Below, piece after piece: positions 9,597 through 17,452 of a stretch of DNA of 34,501 nt. The translations under genes were made by a program, and so were the position numbers. The stretch is taken from positions 1 through 34,501 of the forward strand of contig JAUZRW010000248.1 in the NCBI GenBank assembly GCA_030950085.1. Direction: 5' to 3'. The notes under the pieces were generated by a model that was not told the origin of the DNA, did not search any database, and worked only from the letters and a program-made list of their open reading frames with translations. The DNA is from Anaerolineae bacterium. Lineage in GTDB: Bacteria; Chloroflexota; Anaerolineae; Aggregatilineales; Phototrophicaceae. The first letter of the stretch is position 1; every line of letters begins with the position of its first letter.

Positions 9597-9730
9597 AATA
9601 GAGATACCCTTTATTGCAAATTTAGAGAAAAAGCATTATACCAGTTTAACCTATCCTACCATCTGCTGCCTACCACAAAGAAAGCATAAACACATAGTTT
9701 TTCATGCTAAAAACTTCATGCTTTCTCTAT

Positions 9731-9759
9731 TTGACAGCCTAAAAATTATGCGTTACTAT
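9731..9759 (+). promoter_or_regulatory. Sigma70-type promoter of the first LacI regulator
   Basis: A consensus -35 TTGACA (9731-9736), a 17-base spacer, and -10 TACTAT (9754-9759, 4 of 6 to TATAAT). The inferred transcription start is near 9766, inside the palindromic operator that follows. Confidence 0.75.
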
Positions 9760-9762
9760 TCA

Positions 9763-9778
9763 ATGAAAGTGCTTTCAT
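9763..9778. promoter_or_regulatory. LacI-type palindromic operator at the transcription start
   Basis: ATGAAAG-TG-CTTTCAT: 7-base perfect arms around two central bases, very close to the TGAAAGCGCTTTCA operators of LacI-family regulators. It sits directly after the -10 box, where a bound repressor would block initiation, so autorepression by the gene at 9803 is likely. No second exact copy was found in front of the downstream ABC operon. Confidence 0.7.
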
Positions 9779-9802
9779 GATAGTAGTTACAGAAGATTTG
9801 CT

Positions 9803-10810
9803 ATGCCGAAGAGGGCGAAACCAACAATCTATGATGTTGCCCAAAAAGCAAGTGTCAGCATCGCAACCGTGTCTCGCGTACTCAATGGCTCACAACAAGT
9901 ACGAGCGGCGACACGTCGCAAGGTATTGGACGCGGTAGACGCATTAGGATTTGTGCCAAAGGCAGATGCTGTTGCTAGAGCAAAGTCCATGAGTGGACAA
10001 ATAGGCATTATTTCGCCATATTTTACAATCGCTTCTTTTGGACAACGAATGCGCGGTGTCGCACAAATTCTCGCTAACTCACCCTATGAACTCGTCATTT
10101 ACACCGTTGACTCCATGCACCGCTATCAGAGTTTTTTGGCGCAATTATCACTTAATACGCAACTAGAGGGTCTCATCATCAATGCTTTATCGCTAAGTGA
10201 TGCAGACGCACAACGTTTAAGAGCCAGCCAATTGGAAACAGTGTTGATGGAATCGTCACATCCACTCTTTTGTAGCATCCAAATTGATAACGAATATGGG
10301 GGTCAATTAGCCGCCCAACATTTGCTTGATAAGGGACATCGGCAGATGGGCTTTCTCGATTACAGTGTTCCTGATGACCATGCCATTCGTCCGGGCAATG
10401 CGCGACTTCGTGGCTTTCGTCAAGCATTGCAAAACGAGGGTATCGAACTAGATGATAATCATATCATTTATGTGCCTATGACCAATATCGACGAAACACG
10501 TCAGCAACTGAGAGCATTTTTTAAGCATCCCAAACGACCCAGTGCCATATTCGTTGCTGCCGATTACCTTGCGCTCTATGCCATGCGAATCGCGCAACAA
10601 TTTGACTTAAAAGTACCCGACGAGATAGCCATTATCGGCTTTGATGATTTAGAAACAGCCGCCATGATGGGCTTAACAACGATTAGTCAGTCACTTGATG
10701 AAACCGGACAGTTAGCGGCAAAATTATTACTGAATCGCCTCACGGATGCCGATGAACCGATGCAAGATATCACGGTTCAATTACATCTAGTGGAGCGCGA
10801 AACAACATAA
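9803..10810 (+). CDS. LacI-family transcriptional regulator (probable regulator of the alpha-glucoside uptake operon)
   Basis: 335 residues. The N-terminal LacI helix-turn-helix and hinge are seen at residues 7-29 (PTIYDVAQKASVSIATVSRVLNG), followed by the usual hinge region to about 60 and a periplasmic-binding-protein-like effector domain. Landmarks in that domain are GLIINALSLSD, DNEYGGQLAAQHLLDKGHRQMGFLD, PSAIFVAADYLALYAMR and IIGFDDLETA. It is co-oriented with the substrate-binding protein gene 151 bases downstream. That is the order of aglR-aglEFG in rhizobia, where the LacI-type AglR responds to alpha-glucosides. The effector here is inferred from that context. AGAAG at 9791-9795 is a modest ribosome site for the ATG. 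Confidence 0.9.
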   Translation: MPKRAKPTIYDVAQKASVSIATVSRVLNGSQQVRAATRRKVLDAVDALGFVPKADAVARAKSMSGQIGIISPYFTIASFGQRMRGVAQILANSPYELVIYTVDSMHRYQSFLAQLSLNTQLEGLIINALSLSDADAQRLRASQLETVLMESSHPLFCSIQIDNEYGGQLAAQHLLDKGHRQMGFLDYSVPDDHAIRPGNARLRGFRQALQNEGIELDDNHIIYVPMTNIDETRQQLRAFFKHPKRPSAIFVAADYLALYAMRIAQQFDLKVPDEIAIIGFDDLETAAMMGLTTISQSLDETGQLAAKLLLNRLTDADEPMQDITVQLHLVERETT

Positions 10811-10863
10811 ACGCAGTGAATAAATCCTGACAAACAGCCAAACTATTGTGCAAGATGCCAGTA

Positions 10864-10877
10864 ATTTTTGCAAAAAT
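10864..10877. promoter_or_regulatory. Palindrome upstream of aglE (possible operator)
   Basis: ATTTTTGCAAAAAT is a perfect 14-base palindrome. CAACAT-N5-ATGTTG follows at 10905-10921. Both lie in the 151-base gap between the LacI gene and the binding-protein gene. Neither resembles the operator at 9763, and no convincing -35/-10 pair could be fixed, so their role is open. Confidence 0.35.
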
Positions 10878-10961
10878 ACTTTTAACGTGTCAAAATATTA
10901 GCTGCAACATACTTAATGTTGATACAAGTGCGTTTTTTTATTTATATAGAGGAGTTTGTAA

Positions 10962-12332
10962 ATGTCCAAAAACAGTATTCGTTTGTTTGTAGCTTTTGTA
11001 TTGCTACTCACTATTTTAGCCGTCCCGACAATGGCTCAGGATGACCTCGTTTTCCCGATTGGTGAGGGCGACTTCCAGTGGGATGCCTTGCAAGAATTTG
11101 CCGATGCCAATGATTTCTCCGGTGAAGAACTCTCAATCCTCAGCCCATGGCTGGGTCCTGACCAAGAATTCGTCGAAAGTGTATTGGCGTATTTTGAATG
11201 GGCAACAGGCGCAACTGTGAATCACGCGGGTTCTGATAGTATGGAACAACAAGCTGTGATTGACTGCCAAGCAGGTAGCCCGCTTGATATCATCGTCTTC
11301 CCACAGCCCGGTCTCGCAGCAGACCTTGCATCAGATGGCTGTCTCGTTCCCCTACCCGATGGCAGTTCCGATTGGATGGTCGAGAATTATGCGGCTGGTC
11401 AATCATGGGCAGACCTCGGTACATACGCTGGAGAAGATGGCGAAGATGCTTTCTATGCCTTTGCTTACAAAGTTGACGTGAAGAGCCTCGTTTGGTATTC
11501 ACCCGATAACTTTGATGATACCGGATACGATATTCCGCAAACAATGGAAGAACTAATTGCCCTCAGTGACCAGATTGTCGCTGATGGTGGGACACCGTGG
11601 TGCATCGGTCTCGGTAGTGGTGATGCGACAGGTTGGCCCGCAACTGACTGGGTAGAAGATATCCTCTTACGCACTCAACCAACAGAGGTTTATGATGGTT
11701 GGGTCACGAACGAAATTCCGTTCAATGACGAACGGATTGTCAGCGCAATTGAAACCTTCGGCGATTTCGCCAAGAACGACGCATGGGTCAATGGTGGCGC
11801 AGCTTCTGTTGCCTCAACTGACTTCCGTGACTCGCCACAAGGTCTATTCTCTGTACCGCCAGAATGCTACATGCACCGTCAAGCTAGTTTCATCCCAGCC
11901 TTCTTCCCAGAAGGAACAGAAGTCGGTGTCGATGTAGACTTCTTCTACTTCCCCGCTTACGAAAGCATGGATTTGGGTACACCCGTATTGGGTGCTGGGA
12001 CATTGTGGGCGCGTACTACTGATAGCGATGTCAGTTCCGCTTTCTATGACTTCTTAGAATTGCCTGTTGTCCACGAACTTTGGATGGCGCAAAGTGGTTT
12101 CCTGACCCCACATAGTGGTGTCAACACTGATCTCTACGCCAACGATACATTGCGCGGATTGGGTGAGATTCTACTCGGCGCAACCACATTCCGTTTTGAC
12201 GGTTCTGATTTGATGCCGGGTGCCATTGGTGCCGGTTCATTCTGGACAGGTATGGTCGATTATGTCAGTGGAGCAGAAGCACAAGATGTTGCCGATGCTA
12301 TCCAAGCCAGTTGGGAAGCTATCCAAGATTAA
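10962..12332 (+). CDS. aglE: ABC-transporter sugar-binding protein, AglE-like (alpha-glucosides)
   Basis: 456 residues. The N-terminal signal peptide has K3/R7, a hydrophobic core at 8-21, and a likely signal peptidase I cut after PTMA (A25); there is no lipobox cysteine. The mature protein starts with FPIGEGDFQWDALQEF and FSGEELSILSPWLGPDQEF, matching the start of the AglE branch of family-1 solute-binding proteins. It would capture alpha-linked glucosides (maltose, trehalose, sucrose) outside the membrane and pass them to the two permeases that follow. AGAGGAG (about 10948-10954) is a strong ribosome site. It is followed by a stem-loop and then aglF, the usual arrangement for making more binding protein than permease. 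The exact ligand is inferred from family and from the trehalose synthase elsewhere in the window. Confidence 0.85.
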   Translation: MSKNSIRLFVAFVLLLTILAVPTMAQDDLVFPIGEGDFQWDALQEFADANDFSGEELSILSPWLGPDQEFVESVLAYFEWATGATVNHAGSDSMEQQAVIDCQAGSPLDIIVFPQPGLAADLASDGCLVPLPDGSSDWMVENYAAGQSWADLGTYAGEDGEDAFYAFAYKVDVKSLVWYSPDNFDDTGYDIPQTMEELIALSDQIVADGGTPWCIGLGSGDATGWPATDWVEDILLRTQPTEVYDGWVTNEIPFNDERIVSAIETFGDFAKNDAWVNGGAASVASTDFRDSPQGLFSVPPECYMHRQASFIPAFFPEGTEVGVDVDFFYFPAYESMDLGTPVLGAGTLWARTTDSDVSSAFYDFLELPVVHELWMAQSGFLTPHSGVNTDLYANDTLRGLGEILLGATTFRFDGSDLMPGAIGAGSFWTGMVDYVSGAEAQDVADAIQASWEAIQD

Positions 12333-12373
12333 GTGTAATTAGTAGCATCTTACCAACAATCTCACTGTAACTT

Positions 12374-12399
12374 TTAGGGTGACTACATTGTCACCCTAA
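12374..12399 (+). terminator. Stem-loop between aglE and aglF (attenuator or mRNA-stabilising)
   Basis: TTAGGGTGAC pairs perfectly with GTCACCCTAA (10 bp, 6-base loop). No T-run follows, so it more likely blocks 3' decay or partly attenuates than terminates. It would raise binding-protein mRNA over permease mRNA. Confidence 0.65.
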
Positions 12400-12445
12400 T
12401 TGCACTATCCCTAAATAATGTAGAATTTTTAGGAGATTTCTTGCT

Positions 12446-13474
12446 ATGGGACAAATTATTTCCGCCTTAGTTGCCATCGTACTAGGGGTCGGGGCATTGG
12501 TGCTGTATTTCTTTGGCTCAAATTTGATATTGGACACGCTAATCCCTGACCGTGCCGAACCGGACGGGCGCGTCTTAGAAAGCCGTGAAAAAGATAGGGA
12601 ACGGATTCGCCCGTGGCTCTTTGTAGGACCCGCACTCATCCTTCTCGGTATCTATTTGGTTTATCCGGCTATTCAAACATTCATCCTGAGTTTCCGTGAT
12701 TCAGATGGTGAAGGATTTGTCGGAATACGCAATTACACATGGGCTTTAGAGAATCCAGAATTTCGTACATCAATTCGTAATAATATTCTGTGGTTGCTCA
12801 TTGTACCCTTCTTAAGCACCGTCTTCGGTTTACTGGTAGCTGTCCTTGCTGACCGCGTAAGCTGGGGAAATTTCGCTAAATCACTCATTTTCATGCCGAT
12901 GGCGATTTCTTTCGTCGGCGCGAGTGTCATCTGGAAATTCGTTTATGATGCCAACCTACCCAATCCCGGGCAACCCATTCCCAACCAAATTGGGACACTG
13001 AATGCCGTTATCACCAGTTTGGGCTTCCAACCTCAAGCATGGATTACAGTCCCCGTCTGGAATAATATTTTCTTGATGATCATTCTTATCTGGATTCAAA
13101 CTGGGTTTGCGATGGTCATTCTCAGTGCTGCTCTGCGTGGTGTGCCAGATGAAACACTTGAAGCAGCACGGATTGATGGTGCTAATGAAGTTCGCATTTT
13201 CTTCAACATTATGATTCCACAAATTATGAGTACAATTCTGGTTGTCTTGACGACGATTACCATTACCGTATTAAAAGTCTTTGATATTGTACAAGCCATG
13301 ACAAATGGACAGTGGGATACCAACGTACTGGCGAACCTGATGTATAATCTGATGTTTCGGGGTGGCGGAGACTTCGGACGCAGTAGTGCGGTAGCATTCG
13401 TACTAATGATTGCTGTGATACCGATTCTCATCTGGAATATCCGTCGCTTCCAGCAAGAGGAGGCTATGCGATGA
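12446..13474 (+). CDS. aglF: ABC sugar transporter permease, AglF-like (MalF type)
   Basis: 342 residues. A first membrane helix at about 5-27 is followed by a charged loop (RAEPDGRVLESREKDRERIR), then five to six further helices. The cytoplasmic coupling motif (EAA loop) reads EAARIDGANEVRIFFNIMIPQI at about 236-257, with the invariant G. The N-terminal extra helix plus RPWLFVGPALILLGIYLVYP is characteristic of AglF. AGGAG lies about 10 bases before the ATG. It overlaps aglG by 4 bases (ATGA), so the two permeases are translated together. It forms the membrane channel with AglG. No MalK/AglK-type ATPase is encoded in the window, so a shared ATPase from elsewhere must energise it. Confidence 0.88.
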   Translation: MGQIISALVAIVLGVGALVLYFFGSNLILDTLIPDRAEPDGRVLESREKDRERIRPWLFVGPALILLGIYLVYPAIQTFILSFRDSDGEGFVGIRNYTWALENPEFRTSIRNNILWLLIVPFLSTVFGLLVAVLADRVSWGNFAKSLIFMPMAISFVGASVIWKFVYDANLPNPGQPIPNQIGTLNAVITSLGFQPQAWITVPVWNNIFLMIILIWIQTGFAMVILSAALRGVPDETLEAARIDGANEVRIFFNIMIPQIMSTILVVLTTITITVLKVFDIVQAMTNGQWDTNVLANLMYNLMFRGGGDFGRSSAVAFVLMIAVIPILIWNIRRFQQEEAMR

Positions 13475-14673
13475 ATACCAATGTTCCCGGTATCAATATC
13501 ACGATAGGCGGCTTGTTAGCGCGTACAGCCTTGATTGTGCTGGTTATCTTGTGGACTTTACCGACTTTTGGCTTGTTTGTCAGTTCGCTACGCGATAAAG
13601 ACCAACTCATTGTTTCTGGCTGGTGGTCTGCTCTGAGTACATCGCAAGAAAGCGAGCAAGGTCGTACTGCGACATCAGATGTCGAAGTTGAGCGTGATGG
13701 CACATATGTCATTGCAGGCAATATCTTTGGCGAGAATACGTCTAAATCTGTCGATACATATGGTGGCGGCTTCCTGCCAGATACCGATGATGTCGAGTAT
13801 GCCGAAAATGAGCAAGTTGGCATCCGCGATTATCAAGCAGGAGAAACGGTTGACTTAGGCGATGGTGTAACGTTCACACTCAATACAGATGGTTCGTATG
13901 AATGGGTCTCCCCTATTCCGCTTGAAGAAGGGCGCGGCAAACGCTTCTTTGTTATCACAACCATTCCACCCACCTTCTCACTGCAAAACTACCGAGAAGT
14001 GCTAGATTCTGAAGGTTTCGGTCAGGCATTCATCAACACATTCACCGTGACAATTCCGGCGACAATCATCCCGATTGCAGTCGCGGCTTTTGCAGCTTAT
14101 GCCTTCTCGTGGATGGAATTCCCCGGACGACAACTTTTATTTGTTATCGTTATCGGTTTGCTGGTTGTCCCACTACAAATGTCGCTGATTCCTTTGCTGC
14201 GGCTGTATAATTCCATTGGAGAATTTTTTGGCGTTGCAGCGAAATCTTATCCCGGCATCTGGTTAGCCCATACCGGATTTGGCTTGCCATTAGCGATTTA
14301 CCTGCTACGGAATTACATTGGCGGTCTCCCGCGTGAAATCATCGAGTCGGCAAAAATTGATGGAGCATCGCACTTTGATATTTTTGTGCGCCTCATTCTG
14401 CCCTTGTCGATTCCAGCATTAGCCTCCTTTGCCATTTTCCAATTCTTGTGGGTCTGGAATGACTTATTGGTTGCCTTGGTCTTCCTTGGCAAAACAGATG
14501 ACCAAATTGTCATGACTTCCAAATTGCGTGAATTACTCGGTTCTCGTGGTGCCAACTGGGAAATCTTGACCAGTAGTGCCTTTATCTCGATTCTAGTCCC
14601 CTTATTGGTTTTCTTTAGCTTGCAACGTTACTTTGTACGCGGCTTGCTGGCAGGGTCAGTCAAGGGCGGTTAG
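13471..14673 (+). CDS. aglG: ABC sugar transporter permease, AglG-like (MalG type) with extracytoplasmic insert
   Basis: 400 residues. Helix 1 lies at about 15-37. A soluble insert of roughly 110 residues (40-150) follows, starting RDKDQLIVSGWWSAL and containing VERDGTYVIAGNIFG. Then comes the binding-protein-dependent permease domain with its EAA loop ESAKIDGASHFDIFVRLILP and a C-terminal RYFVRGLLAGSVKGG. The insert between helix 1 and the permease domain, with the SGWW motif, is the hallmark of AglG and explains the length (MalG-type proteins are usually about 280). AGGAGG lies about 9 bases before the ATG. It is the last gene of the operon and is followed by a terminator. Confidence 0.88.
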   Translation: MNTNVPGINITIGGLLARTALIVLVILWTLPTFGLFVSSLRDKDQLIVSGWWSALSTSQESEQGRTATSDVEVERDGTYVIAGNIFGENTSKSVDTYGGGFLPDTDDVEYAENEQVGIRDYQAGETVDLGDGVTFTLNTDGSYEWVSPIPLEEGRGKRFFVITTIPPTFSLQNYREVLDSEGFGQAFINTFTVTIPATIIPIAVAAFAAYAFSWMEFPGRQLLFVIVIGLLVVPLQMSLIPLLRLYNSIGEFFGVAAKSYPGIWLAHTGFGLPLAIYLLRNYIGGLPREIIESAKIDGASHFDIFVRLILPLSIPALASFAIFQFLWVWNDLLVALVFLGKTDDQIVMTSKLRELLGSRGANWEILTSSAFISILVPLLVFFSLQRYFVRGLLAGSVKGG

Positions 14674-14700
14674 ACCCGTTTTTTCAGTGTCAACAATTCT

Positions 14701-14734
14701 CACGGCGGCTGGAGTAATCTCTCCGCCGTGTTTT
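14701..14734 (+). terminator. Rho-independent terminator of the aglEFG operon
   Basis: CACGGCGG (14701-14708) pairs with CCGCCGTG (14723-14730) and TTTT follows at once. It lies 28 bases after the aglG stop. Confidence 0.8.
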
Positions 14735-14756
14735 CCATAAAGCACTTCCCTGTAAT

Positions 14757-15075
14757 GCGGCGCTTAAATGTCTCGCTTAAATGTCTCAAAGAGGCTCTGC
14801 ACGAATCACGCCCGATTGATGCTATGCAGCCTTTATTGTGTTCGATGATGTGGTTTGGTCGCATTTTTGAAAATCCAAGCCGATTATGACCGCGCTGTCA
14901 TGCTCTGGAGTTGTGTCAATCTGCATGAATCTGTCGATAGTGAAACGCGCAACCATATCGAATTGATGTTGGCAAATGTAACCGAAAACTCTCTACAGAG
15001 GTTTTTGCAACTGCCATCAATGCCAGAAAAGCTACTGATTTAGATGCTGTTGTGGATGATTTACTGGATTATTAA
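14757..15075 (+). pseudogene. Decayed C-terminus of a TPR-type regulatory ATPase protein
   Basis: Three consecutive reading frames together spell the C-terminus typical of long TPR/NB-ARC-type regulators in Chloroflexota. Frame one gives KCLKEALHES...SMMWFGRIF (up to ~14868). Frame two gives QADYDRAVMLW...SETRNHIELMLANVTEN (to ~14988). Frame three gives LSTEVFATAINARK and DLDAVVDDLLDY, ending with TAA at 15073-15075. These correspond to the family's DYERAVEL / ETRDRAERLL / EVVAAARARG / LDEVVAELL blocks. At least two frameshifts separate them. A perfect 13-base tandem duplication at 14761-14786 (CGCTTAAATGTCT twice) marks its upstream edge and is itself frame-breaking. The large N-terminal part is gone, so the gene is dead. 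Confidence 0.7.
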
Positions 15076-15240
15076 CAATGACCAAAACGAAAAGAGACTG
15101 TGCTGCTGTGCGAACACTCATTTCGCAACCAGTTTACAGCCTCTACAAAATGTTATTACGTTCAACATCATATTCGATACAATGAGTGGTGTCAGATAAA
15201 CGTTATAGAGATGTGGTGTTTGCACCCCTGCCAGAAAAAC

Positions 15241-15257
15241 CTTACGCACCCCGTAAG
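15241..15257 (-). terminator. Minus-strand terminator-like hairpin downstream of the epimerase gene
   Basis: Read on the minus strand, CTTACG-GGGTG-CGTAAG is followed by GTTTTTC. The 6-bp stem plus T-run fits a rho-independent terminator for the minus-strand operon that ends at 15467, though it lies about 210 bases downstream. Confidence 0.45.
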
Positions 15258-15327
15258 AAAATTCCGACATTGAACATCCATCCTATACGCTCTGGCTTGC
15301 ATCAAATATAGTATTGTCCGTTGGTTT

Positions 15328-15395
15328 TGTGTCTTAGGACAAGACCGTAATTGGGGTGTTGTGTTTGCAGCACCCCAATCTCATCCCAAGACACA
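15328..15395. terminator. Two-tier inverted repeat downstream of the minus-strand operon
   Basis: Outer arms TGTGTCTT (15328-15335) and AAGACACA (15388-15395) enclose inner arms TTGGGGTG (15351-15358) and CACCCCAA (15371-15378). Such a long stem could stop transcription or protect the 3' end of the epimerase mRNA. No T-run was seen directly after it. The remainder of 15076-15466 shows no supported gene. Confidence 0.45.
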
Positions 15396-15466
15396 CGATA
15401 ACTATAACGCACTCTTGACAATTCCACAAATTTTAATATCACAGTTTTTATAAAATTTGTTCTGCG

Positions 15467-16399
15467 TTAGGCTTTTTCTAAACGCGCCAACGTATCCACA
15501 ATCGCCTCTTCTAAGGGTGTTTCATAGATTGTGTCGAAGTGGCTATGTAACTCTGTTGAATCAAAACCCTGTGGAAATGGCAAGATATTCTCTTCGACTG
15601 TAATTGATACATTCGGCTTATGCTTCATGATGATGTCCGCTACCGCTTGCACAGACACAGGCGTTGTCCCCATATTGAAGGCATATGCCCCATCAAGCGG
15701 ATTATCTGCCGCTTCAATGAATTGCAAAGCGACATCCGACGCATAATGAAATTGCATTTCCCCACCGAACGTAATGTTGTAATCTTCGCCTTTGACTGCT
15801 GCAACCATGGCTTTTGTCGGCTCACTCGTCAGTCCTTGGTCACGTCCGACACCAAAAACAGTATAGGGGCGCAAGGCGGTACTCGTGATGTTGTCGTCAT
15901 CGAAATAAATTTGTGCTGTTTGCTCATTGCAGACTTTATACGCGCCATAGAGGGTATGTGGCATTTTGGGCGCATCATGGGCAAGCAATCCCGGCGGATA
16001 CTCATCCGCCGAACCATAAACCGCAATTGAAGACGCATATACCACATGATGGACTGCGGCAGCTTTAGCCGCTTCAAAAATATTAATCGTGCCAGTCACA
16101 TTGACCTGTGCGCCTAGTACCGGATTGGCACGGCAAAAGGGGACTTGTAGTGCCGCAAGGTGAATCACATGGCTGATGTCATTATCGACAAATGCCACCT
16201 TGACTTGTTCGGTCTGAGTCAAATCGCCTTTAACAAATGTGATTTTAGCCTGTTCATCAGCCGTCATCAACGCATCTAAGCGATGGCGGTCTTCACTGAT
16301 ATCAAAATTGATAACACGCTTGCCCTGTTGCAAGAGATGAGATATCACCCATGCACCGATACACCCCATACCACCTGTAATCAAATAGGCATCGCTCAT
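15467..16399 (-). CDS. NAD-dependent epimerase/dehydratase (extended SDR)
   Basis: 310 residues. The Rossmann glycine motif TGGMGCIG lies at residues 8-15; D34 at the end of strand 2 (INFDIS) favours NAD(H). HLAAL (near 90) is followed by the catalytic Y-x3-K (YGAYK, near 150) with upstream SSIAVYG supplying the serine. ALRPYTVFGVGRD is the usual substrate-lobe start. The family acts on nucleotide sugars or free sugars and sugar acids; which one is not readable here. It starts one base after the stop of the FAH-family gene (TAA-G-ATG), so the two are translationally coupled. They probably work in one catabolic route for the sugar brought in by the minus-strand ABC transporter. The SDR would then be an oxidoreductase of the sugar rather than a cell-wall enzyme; that is inferred. 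Confidence 0.82.
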   Translation of the reverse strand: MSDAYLITGGMGCIGAWVISHLLQQGKRVINFDISEDRHRLDALMTADEQAKITFVKGDLTQTEQVKVAFVDNDISHVIHLAALQVPFCRANPVLGAQVNVTGTINIFEAAKAAAVHHVVYASSIAVYGSADEYPPGLLAHDAPKMPHTLYGAYKVCNEQTAQIYFDDDNITSTALRPYTVFGVGRDQGLTSEPTKAMVAAVKGEDYNITFGGEMQFHYASDVALQFIEAADNPLDGAYAFNMGTTPVSVQAVADIIMKHKPNVSITVEENILPFPQGFDSTELHSHFDTIYETPLEEAIVDTLARLEKA

Positions 16400-16400
16400 C

Positions 16401-17240
16401 TTAACCTGCCACCAGTTTATTCGTCAGTCGTCCAAGATTGCCAATTTCGACAGTGTATTCGTCGCCAACCTGCATCCACTGTTTTTCTGCCATACCAAGA
16501 ATCACCCCTTCTGGCGTGCCTGTCGAGATGATATCACCCGAATAAAGTGTCATGAAACGACTCGCAAAAGCAATCGCTTCGGCTACTGTGAAAATCATAT
16601 CGGAGGTATGACTGTCTTGACGTAATTCGCCATTGAGCCAGCCTTTAATCGACATATCTTGCGGGTCGCCCACCTCATCAGCCGTGACGAGATAGGGTCC
16701 AATCGGCATGAATTTGTCCGGTGTTTTACCCAGTAGCCACTGTCCGCCGGGCATTTGTAATTGCAAGGCCCGTTCGCTCAAATCGTCACCATTGCAATAA
16801 CCTAAAACGTAGTCTAAAGCATCCGCTTCGGAGACATTTTTCGCCTCTTTGCCCATCACAACCACGAGTTCCGCTTCATAATCAACTTGTTTGTATTCTG
16901 ACGAAAATGGGATACCTTCGTTGTGGGCGGCAATGGCATTATTGAACTTACTAAACAAAACAGGAGACGACGGTTCAGCCATACCGGATTCGGCAGCATG
17001 TTTACGATAATTCAGCCCAACACAGATAATCTTGCTGGGATGCGGTACAACGGGCGCTAGTTTCAGTGAATCCTCAGAGATAGTTTGTGATGGCTTATCG
17101 AGCAAGACACGCATGGCATCTAAGCCTGCATTGCCAGCACGATAAAATTCATGCGGCGTGATACCTGTCTCAATCACACCCTCCTCACTCACTAAACCAA
17201 GTTTGATAGTATCCTCTGCATAGTATGTCAAAAATCGCAT
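16401..17240 (-). CDS. Fumarylacetoacetate hydrolase (FAH) family protein
   Basis: 279 residues from the ATG at 17240, chosen because AAAGG lies about 8 bases upstream and the sequence MRFLTYY is the usual family start; an upstream in-frame start at 17297 has no support. The FAH fold is shown by KIICVGLNYRKHAAE, then PVLFSKFNNAI, the metal-binding acidic motif DYEAELVVVMGK, GYCNGDDLSERALQ, KTPDKFMPIGPYL, and STGTPEGVILGM near the end. Members cleave or hydrate 2-keto or 2,4-diketo acids using Mg2+ or Mn2+ and include sugar-acid pathway enzymes such as diketo-deoxysugar hydrolases. It is immediately upstream of the SDR gene and downstream of ABC permease genes, which suggests a sugar-acid degradation step. 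The end product is not determinable. Confidence 0.85.
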   Translation of the reverse strand: MRFLTYYAEDTIKLGLVSEEGVIETGITPHEFYRAGNAGLDAMRVLLDKPSQTISEDSLKLAPVVPHPSKIICVGLNYRKHAAESGMAEPSSPVLFSKFNNAIAAHNEGIPFSSEYKQVDYEAELVVVMGKEAKNVSEADALDYVLGYCNGDDLSERALQLQMPGGQWLLGKTPDKFMPIGPYLVTADEVGDPQDMSIKGWLNGELRQDSHTSDMIFTVAEAIAFASRFMTLYSGDIISTGTPEGVILGMAEKQWMQVGDEYTVEIGNLGRLTNKLVAG

Positions 17241-17259
17241 TGATACAGCCTTTCTATAA

Positions 17260-17345
17260 AAGCCCCTTTCGGGGTTCATCGCGCCACAAAATTGCAAAGT
17301 AAGACCGATGTTAGGAGGTTATCAGTGATAGTTTGTCAAACAAGT
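17260..17345 (-). repeat. Dispersed ~90-bp repeat, copy A (in the leader of the FAH gene)
   Basis: On the minus strand this 86-base stretch runs from ACTTGTTTGACAAACTAT to CCCCGAAAGGGGCTT. It aligns along its whole length with 29941-30031 (about 85% identical by eye, one 4-base and one 1-base gap). Fixed blocks are ACAAACTAT, GATAAC, TCCTAACA, GTCTTA, TTGCAATTTTGTG and CCCCGAAAGGGGCTT; the last is a GNRA-capped mini-hairpin. It ends about 20 bases before the FAH start codon, so it would be part of that gene's promoter or leader. A TTGACA inside it could serve as a -35 box. Confidence 0.75.
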
Positions 17346-17452
17346 AAAGCACAAAGAATACTCGTCATTGTGCCAGTAAATGCTTCTCACAACCACGAAC
17401 CATTAATATCCACTATTCGCCACCGTGTCGCGTTCAGACAAAATGACAGCTA

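Noticed and set aside
15186-15311. Short proline-rich frame (about 41 codons) in the gap before the epimerase gene
   Set aside because: No ATG, no ribosome site, and it contains a terminator-like hairpin; no family recognised.
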